From NCBI GenBank assembly GCA_964540535.1, contig CAZIMO010000002.1:62001-126000 (forward strand): a stretch of 64,000 nt of DNA, given 5' to 3'. This document shows, piece after piece, positions 23,183-29,588 of this stretch; the first letter of the stretch is position 1, and each line of letters begins with the position of its first letter. Source of the DNA: Fimenecus sp964540535 (GTDB lineage: Bacteria > Bacillota > Clostridia > Oscillospirales > Acutalibacteraceae). A program made the translations under genes and the position numbers. The notes below the pieces were generated by a model. The model worked only from the letters and a program-made list of their open reading frames with translations. It did not search any database and had not been told where the DNA came from.

Positions 23183-24661
23183 ATGAAAATCATTTACGAT
23201 GTCAGCGACCGCCCAAGCTTTAGCAAAACCTTGCTTTTTGCTTTTCAGCAGATGATCGCAATCATGGCAGCTACACTGCTTGTTCCGATTCTTATGTCGG
23301 GATATGCAATGAGCAACGGCAACACCCTTACCTTTGACCCTGCGGCAGCACTTTTCGGCGCAGGTATCGGCACAATTGTTTACATACTCTGCACAAAACG
23401 CAGAAGCCCTGTTTTCCTCGGCTCTTCATTCACATTCCTTGGTGCTTATGAAGCAGTTATCGGTATGAACTACGGCTTTAAGGGCGTTCTTATCGGTATT
23501 GCATTCGCAGGTCTTGTTTATGTAGTACTCGCTCTTGTTATTAAGGCAACAGGCTCCGGCTGGGTTAACAAAATTATGCCCGCAGTAATTATCGGACCTA
23601 TCGTTACATTGATCGGTCTTTCACTTTCCGGTACTGCAACATCTTGGATGGCAAACAACGGCGGCGCAGATTACAGCCTTTTGACAATTCTCATCGGTGC
23701 AATCACATTCCTTGTAATTGTTATTGTATCAATCAAAGGTTCAAAAACTCTCCGCCTTATTCCCTTTATTATCGGTGTAGGCGCAGGCTATATCGTAGCG
23801 CTTATCTTAACACTTATCGGAAATGCTGCTGACATAGCTGCACTTCAGATTTTGAGCTTTGACTCTTTCAAGGCTGCATTTGACCCGTTCACAATCACAT
23901 CTATTGTTGATTATCCTAAATTCACATTCCTTCAGGCTATCAAAGAGAGCGCCGCTAACGGTGTTCTTCCTATCGACGGCGCGGCAATCGGCAATATTGC
24001 AATGACATTTGTTCCGATTGCAATTGTTGAGCTTGCACAGCACATTGCCGACCACAAGAACCTCAGCTCTATCATCGGCAAAGACCTTATTAAAGACCCG
24101 GGTCTTGACAAGACACTTATCGGTGACGGTCTCGGTTCAATCGTAGGCGGTATCTTCGGCGGCGCTGCAAACACGACATACGGTGAATCAATCGGCTGTA
24201 TTGCTATTACAGGAAACGCTTCTATTGTTTCAATTATCACAGCGGCAGTCGGCTGTATGCTCCTCTCATTCTTCACACCGTTCGTTGCTTTGATTAACTC
24301 AATTCCAAAATGCGTAATGGGCGGTGCTTGCGTTGCGCTTTACGGCTTCATTGCTGTATCAGGTCTTCAGATGCTCAAAAAGGTTGACCTTGGCAACAAC
24401 AAGAACCTCTTCGTTGTAAGCGCTATTCTTGTTACAGGTATCGGCGGTTTGGCTCTTAACTTCGGTACAAACCCTGCAACAGGCGGAGCGCTTATTACAA
24501 TCACATCTCTTGCAACTGCTCTTATCTTCGGTATCATCACAAATCTTATTGTCAACAACGGTAAGATGGAAGCTGACGAAGACGCTTCTGACGCTCTTTC
24601 AAGCTCTGCAAAAAATATGGGCAAGGTTGACTTTGACGAAAAGTCAGACGATGCTGAATAA
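23183..24661 (+). CDS. uraA: Uracil permease (NCS2/UraA family)
   Basis: 492 residues, about 14 membrane helices. Residues FVPIAIVELAQHIADHKNLSSIIGKDL and PNTTYGES-type NTTYGESIGCIAIT match UraA more than xanthine carriers, fitting uracil uptake and the neighbouring upp. Start MKIIYDVSDRPSF with GGAGGA upstream. The hydrophilic C-terminal tail ends VDFDEKSDDAE; the DNA for that tail and its terminator is duplicated 0.9 kb downstream. Confidence 0.9.
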   Translation: MKIIYDVSDRPSFSKTLLFAFQQMIAIMAATLLVPILMSGYAMSNGNTLTFDPAAALFGAGIGTIVYILCTKRRSPVFLGSSFTFLGAYEAVIGMNYGFKGVLIGIAFAGLVYVVLALVIKATGSGWVNKIMPAVIIGPIVTLIGLSLSGTATSWMANNGGADYSLLTILIGAITFLVIVIVSIKGSKTLRLIPFIIGVGAGYIVALILTLIGNAADIAALQILSFDSFKAAFDPFTITSIVDYPKFTFLQAIKESAANGVLPIDGAAIGNIAMTFVPIAIVELAQHIADHKNLSSIIGKDLIKDPGLDKTLIGDGLGSIVGGIFGGAANTTYGESIGCIAITGNASIVSIITAAVGCMLLSFFTPFVALINSIPKCVMGGACVALYGFIAVSGLQMLKKVDLGNNKNLFVVSAILVTGIGGLALNFGTNPATGGALITITSLATALIFGIITNLIVNNGKMEADEDASDALSSSAKNMGKVDFDEKSDDAE

Positions 24662-24728
24662 TTAAAAGTTAAATAAATCAAAATAAAAAATCCGAAATTC
24701 GCTTAAAGTGAGTTTCGGATTTTTTATT
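24632..24728. repeat. uraA 3'-end repeat, first copy
   Basis: The last ten codons of uraA, the following 30 bases and the TCCGAAATTCGCTT hairpin (24691-24720) recur at about 25541-25638 with only a handful of differences. The hairpin also acts as terminator. Confidence 0.85.
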
Positions 24729-24772
24729 TTCTTGTTATGATATAAATCGTAATGTAACATTAAAAGTTTATT

Positions 24773-24863
24773 TGTTTAGTCTTTTTTTAACTAAATATCT
24801 ATTATTTTGTAGCTTTTTTGCACTTTTTTGTAATTTGGATTGATAAAACTAGTTTTTATGTTT
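24773..24863 (+). promoter_or_regulatory. Repeated upstream element, copy B
   Basis: GTTTAGTC-T6-AACTAAA, then TTTTGTAGC, TTTTTTGCAC and TTTTTTGTAAT in tandem at about a ten-base period, then TTGATA (24840-24845), 17 bases, TATATT. Same layout as copy A (21445-21540, other strand) and copy D (27160-27232). The rest of the 360-base gap up to 25022 shows no gene. Confidence 0.6.
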
Positions 24864-25022
24864 ATATTTATTTAACAAATATAAAAGTGGTGATGACAAT
24901 GTTCTAAATAAGTTTAAATTATAAATTAAATTAACTTAAATGAAAAAGTATGGATTTTAAAGACCTTTTCACAGATACATTATCCGCATCTTTTGCATAC
25001 AAATATACAATAAAATAAGGAG

Positions 25023-25355
25023 TTGATTAAAATAAAAATTTTAAAATCTACTATAAAAGACGAAATGCGAATTATAAATCCACCTAAAAAGAGCTTTGTG
25101 CGCTTTGCAGTATTGATTATAATAGGAATACTTATAGGATATATTGGATTTGGTGTAGGCGGTCTTATAGGTTTTATAATAGTTTTCGGCGGTGTTGCGT
25201 GTATTATTGCAAGTTTCATGCAAATTATAGGAACTTCTGAATGTGTTTGTCCTAACTGTGAAGCTGAAGGTTATATATATAAATATGCCAAGAATTATAA
25301 ATGCCCGACTTGCAAGCTCACAAGTGTAGTTATTGAACAAAACGAAGAAGCGTAA
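25023..25355 (+). CDS. Small membrane protein with C-terminal zinc ribbon
   Basis: 110 residues: two membrane helices (about 28-50 and 52-72) and a zinc ribbon CVCPNCEAEG, YKCPTCKLTS. About 60% identical to the gene at 27278. The start is unusual: AAGGAG is followed by TTG directly (25023), and the position corresponding to the ATG of the paralogue is ATA, so initiation may use TTG or be weak. First gene behind upstream element B. Confidence 0.65.
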   Translation: MIKIKILKSTIKDEMRIINPPKKSFVRFAVLIIIGILIGYIGFGVGGLIGFIIVFGGVACIIASFMQIIGTSECVCPNCEAEGYIYKYAKNYKCPTCKLTSVVIEQNEEA

Positions 25356-25378
25356 TTATATAATTGGAGGAAAACAAC

Positions 25379-25570
25379 TTGAAATATTTAATTGACGCGG
25401 CTTTAATTATATCAGGCGCGTTATTAGTAAGTGCTTGCATTATTGCAAATGAAGATACTTTAATGTTAATCGGAACATTACCGTGGGTGATAGAAATAGC
25501 ACTGTGTATAGTAAGAAAAATTAAAAATAAAGGGTTTGACTTTGATGAAAAGTCAGACGATGCTGAATAA
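25379..25570 (+). CDS. Small membrane protein with a uraA-derived C-terminus (chimeric)
   Basis: 63 residues starting at TTG 25379, with GGAGGA eight bases upstream. Two hydrophobic segments (LIDAALIISGALLVSACII and MLIGTLPWVIEIALCIV), then a tail FDFDEKSDDAE that is the uracil permease C-terminus, encoded by a duplicated piece of uraA DNA. A degraded relative follows the paralogous zinc-ribbon gene (27605). Confidence 0.6.
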   Translation: MKYLIDAALIISGALLVSACIIANEDTLMLIGTLPWVIEIALCIVRKIKNKGFDFDEKSDDAE

Positions 25571-25638
25571 TTAAAAGTTAAATAAATCAAATTATAAATT
25601 CCGAAATTCGCTTAAAGTGAGTTTCGGAATTTTTTTAT
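25541..25638. repeat. uraA 3'-end repeat, second copy
   Basis: Direct copy of 24632-24728, including the TTCCGAAA/TTTCGGAA hairpin (25599-25629) that now ends the chimeric gene. The hairpin is exactly the reverse complement of the one behind upp (21578-21608). Confidence 0.85.
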
Positions 25639-25800
25639 TTAAAAAAAGCTATTTTGTGTATATTTAGAATTGTAATCACTGAAATTTATCGGATTTTTGC
25701 GGATTTTTGCGGTGTGACGAGTTTGGCTTTTTTGGCATAATGTAAACAGAAAAAAGAAAGACAACAGCACACAGCACAAATCCGAAAGGAGCTTTATTTT

Positions 25801-27027
25801 ATGAGCAAGAGCACAACCCGAGAAATTTTCGTAACAAGTAAAAATACAAATAAATCAAGATTGCTTAAATGGATAAGCGTTATTCTTATAATAATAGCAT
25901 TACTTCTTATGGGTTTTAAGAGCTTCGCTTATTTTTCAGGCATTACTGCTGATACAAACACTGAAATTGATACTTCAAGCGCCATTGAAGTAAGCTCATC
26001 TTCAGATTTCGCATCTGCTGAAGAGACAGCTCCTGTTGAATCAACATCAGAAACTACTGAAAAAGCAACTGAAAGTGATACATCGGAAGAAGCTACTGAA
26101 TGCGCTTCTGAATTATCAAGCGAGCCTGAGGAAAACTCCATAATAAAAATGGCAAGATCCTCATCTCAAATTGCAGAAGAATCCGATTCAGAAACTACAA
26201 AATCTACAACTCAGGTTAAGAAAGCGCCTGAAACAACAAAGGCAAAGCAAACTGGCGAAATTAAAAGAACTGCATCAGTTAAGCAGGTTTATATTGACCG
26301 TGTATTTACCGTTAATTCTATAAAAGTTGACGCAACCGGAAGTTCAATGTCTAACGAGGATTTGCTTTATATGAAAGAAGTTATAAAGTCACTTCCTAAA
26401 CTTTTTGTTTCAACCGACTGTAAAGCAATATATTTTGTTGACAGAATTACTGTTAACGGAGCAGTTGAAGATGCTACCGGACTGACTGACTATCAAAACA
26501 TCTGGATAGAAACAGAGTCTCAAAGCAGAATCGATATGAAATCTACTCTCTATCACGAAGTAGGTCATTTTATCGACGACCGTATTGATACCCGTTACGG
26601 ACTTTTTTCTGACAGCGATGTTTGGAAAAAAGCGATAGCTAAAGAAGGCAGCAAGATTTGTGCTTTTTATGCTGACGGCAGACTTTTGAAAGAAAAAAGC
26701 GATAACAACCGCCGTTTAGAAGGATTTGCTGAAGCTTATGAAGCATTTTATCTTGGAGCAATCAACGGTAAACCCTTCAACTTACAAAAAGAGTGTCCTG
26801 AAATATATAAAATTTTAAAAGAACGTCTCACAACATCCTATGTAGTTACAATACAAGGTGTCAGAGAAGAACTTTTTTTCAAGGATATTGACAGTCTCAA
26901 AGAGTGGTTGCAGAGCAACATTTCATCAGAAGAGAAAGTTCAGGAAATTGCAGACAAATGCGCTAAAGCTTCAGTTGGCAGCTATTTTGCTATAGGTTAT
27001 GGCTTTTCTGTAGATAAAAGAGCATAA
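25801..27027 (+). CDS. Membrane-anchored lethal-factor-like zinc metalloprotease
   Basis: 408 residues. Membrane helix about 23-45 (uncleaved anchor), a Ser/Thr/Glu-rich spacer to about 150, then an ATLF-like domain of clostridial type (M34 / Pro-Pro endopeptidase group): LPKLFVSTDCKAIYFVDRI, LYHEVGHFIDD with the HExxH at 252-256, and EGFAEAYEAF (307-316) with the third ligand glutamate. Predicted to cut extracellular proteins at the cell surface. AAAGGAG precedes the ATG. Upstream sequence has GGATTTTTGC twice in tandem. Substrate unknown. Confidence 0.8.
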   Translation: MSKSTTREIFVTSKNTNKSRLLKWISVILIIIALLLMGFKSFAYFSGITADTNTEIDTSSAIEVSSSSDFASAEETAPVESTSETTEKATESDTSEEATECASELSSEPEENSIIKMARSSSQIAEESDSETTKSTTQVKKAPETTKAKQTGEIKRTASVKQVYIDRVFTVNSIKVDATGSSMSNEDLLYMKEVIKSLPKLFVSTDCKAIYFVDRITVNGAVEDATGLTDYQNIWIETESQSRIDMKSTLYHEVGHFIDDRIDTRYGLFSDSDVWKKAIAKEGSKICAFYADGRLLKEKSDNNRRLEGFAEAYEAFYLGAINGKPFNLQKECPEIYKILKERLTTSYVVTIQGVREELFFKDIDSLKEWLQSNISSEEKVQEIADKCAKASVGSYFAIGYGFSVDKRA

Positions 27028-27080
27028 CAAACACCTGTATAAATAACAAAAGAATATATTGTAGGTAATAACATTATGAC

Positions 27081-27116
27081 AACAGGCAGATGTTTTATAA
27101 CAGGCATCTGCCTGTT
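27081..27116 (+). terminator. Terminator-like hairpin after the metalloprotease gene
   Basis: AACAGGCAGATG, 12-base loop, CATCTGCCTGTT, followed by a moderately T-rich tail. Confidence 0.65.
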
Positions 27117-27159
27117 AGTTTATTTAACTAACTCCCCGGCAAGTTTAAGCTTTACAATG

Positions 27160-27232
27160 AATTATTTTGTATGTTTTTTGCACTTTTTGTCGATTGGCTT
27201 GATTAAATTAGGCTTATATGTTTACATATAAG
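27160..27232 (+). promoter_or_regulatory. Repeated upstream element, copy D
   Basis: Diverged copy of the element at 24773-24863: TTTTGTATG, TTTTTTGCAC, TTTTTGTCG tandem repeats, then TTGATT and a -10-like TACATA. Precedes the second zinc-ribbon paralogue. Confidence 0.55.
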
Positions 27233-27277
27233 GGATAAATCAGTATCGTCATATTCAGCAAAGTTTAGGTGATTCAA

Positions 27278-27604
27278 ATGAAAATGTTACAATCTACCGT
27301 GAGAAAAAAAGAAACAAGACCGATAAGTCCCCCTAAAAGAAGTTACGGCCGTTTTATAGCATTACTTATAATAGGAATACTTATAGGATACATTGGATTA
27401 TGCATAGGCGGTCTTAAAGGATCAATAATTGTTTTATTAGCTGTTGCGTGTGTTATTGCAAGCTTTATGCAGCTTATTGGAACTTCTGAATGCACTTGTC
27501 CTAACTGCGAATTCAAAGGTTATATTTATAAATATGCCAAGAATTACAAATGCGATGTTTGCAAGCTCACAAGCATAGTTATTGAAAAGGACGAAAAGAC
27601 TTAA
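27278..27604 (+). CDS. Small membrane zinc-ribbon protein, paralogue of the gene at 25023
   Basis: 108 residues from the ATG at 27278 (AGGTGA five bases upstream). Two helices (FIALLIIGILIGYIGLCIGG and IIVLLAVACVIASFMQLIG) and a zinc ribbon CTCPNCEFKG, YKCDVCKLTS. With its paralogue it forms a duplicated two-gene cassette; here the second gene is broken. Confidence 0.7.
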   Translation: MKMLQSTVRKKETRPISPPKRSYGRFIALLIIGILIGYIGLCIGGLKGSIIVLLAVACVIASFMQLIGTSECTCPNCEFKGYIYKYAKNYKCDVCKLTSIVIEKDEKT

Positions 27605-27802
27605 ATATATAAATTATTTAATGGCGCAGCTTTAATTATATTCGGCGCTTTGATAATAAGTGCCTGCATATTTGCAGATTATGCTTTTTCAATGTTAATA
27701 GGTGCCACTACTGTTGGCAATAGAAATAGCTTCGTGCATATCGCAAAAAACGAAAAAATAAAAGAATTTTTTCAATCTGATAACAAAACGAATAAGCTTT
27801 AA
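27605..27802 (+). pseudogene. Decayed copy of the small membrane protein gene at 25379
   Basis: Translation in one frame gives AALIIFGALIISACIFADYAFSMLIG, clearly related to the intact gene, but then a frameshift occurs: the matching LLAIEIASCIS continues in another frame. No start codon in phase is left. The rest of the gap to 27933 is a promoter-like AT-rich stretch. Confidence 0.7.
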
Positions 27803-27933
27803 ACATCGTAATAAGGGCAGTATGAAGTAAAACTCTGTCTGTCTTTATTTTTAAACAGTTGATTTTCAGGCGATTTTGTAATATTATAGACAGTGAAATA
27901 ATAAACAGCAATTTGAGAGGAGTATTTTTCAAA

Positions 27934-28128
27934 ATGAAAAACACTAACAAGATTACAGGAATATGCTTTTTAGTTGCGTCAATATGCTATTTTATTTGCG
28001 CTGTTATAGGATTTATCGATAAAGAAGATACGGCGACTGTCAATTTATGCCTCGGCGCTTGTTTTATATGCTTGTCCTCGGCTTTTTTCAGCAAAGATAA
28101 AAAGGATAAGAAAAATAAAGACGAATAA
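27934..28128 (+). CDS. Small two-helix membrane protein
   Basis: 64 residues from the ATG at 27934, with GAGAGGAG upstream. Two hydrophobic helices (ITGICFLVASICYFICAVIGFI and NLCLGACFICLSSAFF) and a lysine-rich tail KDKKDKKNKDE. No family recognised; 24 bases before the next membrane-protein gene. Confidence 0.6.
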   Translation: MKNTNKITGICFLVASICYFICAVIGFIDKEDTATVNLCLGACFICLSSAFFSKDKKDKKNKDE

Positions 28129-28152
28129 AATTACATTTAGAGGTGCAATAAA

Positions 28153-28587
28153 ATGGAAAATTTCGGATCTTCAATGCTATGGTATTGGACAGCATATATT
28201 ATAGTTACACTCATAGGAATGCTTCACACCGTATTCAATATCACGGTATTGCATATGAAATCAATGAAAGACGGTCCGGGTATGGGAGAAGGCTATGAAA
28301 AGACAAAGCCATGGCACCCTTTATACAATATCATTATATTTCCAATATTTGCATACATTTATTTGAGCGGATTGGAAACAGTAACCCTGTCAAATGTAAT
28401 ATTGACATCAGTTATTTGGGGAACAATAACAGTTGTGTTTGATTTAATCGGCTGGGTATTGATAAAACACCCGTGGTCTTTAACCTTTAAGGAATTCTAT
28501 ATTGATTATCAGCCTTGGATAACACTAATATACATAACAATATATGCAAGTCCGTTTATTGCTTACGGCATTATGAAGTTAATATAG
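28153..28587 (+). CDS. Four-helix membrane protein, unknown
   Basis: 144 residues with four membrane helices (about 11-33, 54-75, 80-104, 118-140) and tryptophan-rich loops (KPWHPLYN, KHPWSLTF). Starts after AGAGGTG. Not a family I can name. Immediately upstream of the sdpRI operon but separated by a terminator. Confidence 0.6.
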   Translation: MENFGSSMLWYWTAYIIVTLIGMLHTVFNITVLHMKSMKDGPGMGEGYEKTKPWHPLYNIIIFPIFAYIYLSGLETVTLSNVILTSVIWGTITVVFDLIGWVLIKHPWSLTFKEFYIDYQPWITLIYITIYASPFIAYGIMKLI

Positions 28588-28591
28588 TTAA

Positions 28592-28627
28592 AGCAGATTA
28601 GTTTGAAATATAACTAATCTGCTTTTT
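28592..28627 (+). terminator. Rho-independent terminator
   Basis: AAGCAGATTAGT, nine-base loop, AACTAATCTGCTTTTTT. Confidence 0.9.
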
Positions 28628-28632
28628 TGATC

Positions 28633-28714
28633 ATCTATTTAGAATTTTTTCTAAATAGATGTTGACAATAAATTTACAAAGTAATATAATGTATTTAGAA
28701 AATTTTCTAAATAC
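28633..28714 (+). promoter_or_regulatory. sdpRI promoter with two palindromic operators
   Basis: TTGACA (28662-28667), 17 bases, TATAAT (28685-28690). It is flanked by two perfect palindromes: ATCTATTTAGAA/TTCTAAATAGAT with a TTTT centre (28633-28660), and GTATTTAGAAAA/TTTTCTAAATAC (28691-28714) covering the start site. The shared TATTTAGAA half-site is the likely SdpR operator. Confidence 0.85.
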
Positions 28715-28739
28715 ATTCAACGAGGTGATAATTTTGGGA

Positions 28740-29009
28740 ATGTCAGAAACACTAAAGGCTATAAGCGACCCTGTAAGGCGGGAAATATTAGAATTATTAA
28801 AAGACGGAAGAAGAACTGCGGGCGAAATATCGAATAATTTTAATTTAACCGGCGCTACCGTGTCTTATCATTTATCAAATTTAAAAAAAGCAAATCTGAT
28901 TACCGAAACAAAGCAAAAAAACTTTATATTTTATGAACTGAACAGCTCTGTTTTTGAAGATGTGCTGGTTTGGATCTATAAGTTAGGAGGAAATAAAAAT
29001 GAAAAATAA
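28740..29009 (+). CDS. sdpR: SdpR-type ArsR-family autorepressor
   Basis: About 89 residues; winged HTH of the ArsR family: AISDPVRREILELLKDGRRTAGEIS, GATVSYHLSNLKKANLI. Metal-binding cysteines are absent, as in SdpR. Start is ATG 28740, or TTG 28734 which has the better spacing to GAGGTG. Overlaps sdpI by 11 bases. In Bacillus SdpR represses sdpRI until SdpI, engaged by the toxin, sequesters it at the membrane. Confidence 0.85.
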   Translation: MSETLKAISDPVRREILELLKDGRRTAGEISNNFNLTGATVSYHLSNLKKANLITETKQKNFIFYELNSSVFEDVLVWIYKLGGNKNEK

Positions 29010-29541
29010 AAATAGAATGACTTTGATTTTAAGCGTAATCGTATGCTTACTGCCGATACTTTTAGGCATTGCTTTATACAGTCAGTTGCCAGAGCAAATG
29101 CCTATTCACTTTACCGTGGGTGACGCGCCCGACAACTATGCACCTAAAAACTTTGCGCTGTTTGGAATACCGATAATCATGGCTGTTTTTCAAGCGATAA
29201 CAGTAGTTTCTACCAGAAAAAAACTGCAAGAAAATGAAACACCCAAAATCGCTAAAATAATGGAATGGTTTATTCCGATAGTTACGGTAGCTATATATGT
29301 AATTATGGTTGAAGTTCCCCTCAAAAGCGGTTTTCATGTTGGAAAAAGCATACTGTTAATTTTGGGTATAGCATTTACGGTAATGGGTAATTATTTACCT
29401 AAAATGAGCTACGAAGTTGGTAAAAAAACCGTTCATCCCGCTCCAAAAAGCGAGAAATCCTTTAGAAAAATGACTAAAATTACGGGCTATTCCTTCATAG
29501 GCATAGGAATACTCTTTCTGATTATGATGATTTGGGCATAA
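28999..29541 (+). CDS. sdpI: SdpI-family immunity protein
   Basis: 180 residues, six-helix SdpI type with the N-terminal DUF1648-like motif YSQLPEQMPIHFTVGDAPDNYAPK and the later LGIAFTVMGNYLPKM. Protects cells from the SDP killing peptide and feeds back on SdpR. No sdpABC toxin genes are in the window, so this is an orphan immunity/sensing operon. Confidence 0.9.
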   Translation: MKNKNRMTLILSVIVCLLPILLGIALYSQLPEQMPIHFTVGDAPDNYAPKNFALFGIPIIMAVFQAITVVSTRKKLQENETPKIAKIMEWFIPIVTVAIYVIMVEVPLKSGFHVGKSILLILGIAFTVMGNYLPKMSYEVGKKTVHPAPKSEKSFRKMTKITGYSFIGIGILFLIMMIWA

Positions 29542-29550
29542 AATCTGCGA

Positions 29551-29586
29551 CCCTAAAAGCATTAGCCTTTAGGGTTGCTTTTTTAT
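29551..29586 (+). terminator. sdpRI terminator
   Basis: ACCCTAAA, nine-base loop, TTTAGGGTTGCTTTTTT. Confidence 0.85.
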
Positions 29587-29588
29587 AT

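Noticed and set aside
27859..27933. N-terminal extension of the 64-residue membrane protein
   Set aside because: The extension lacks a ribosome site and its last codons contain the Shine-Dalgarno of the internal ATG at 27934.
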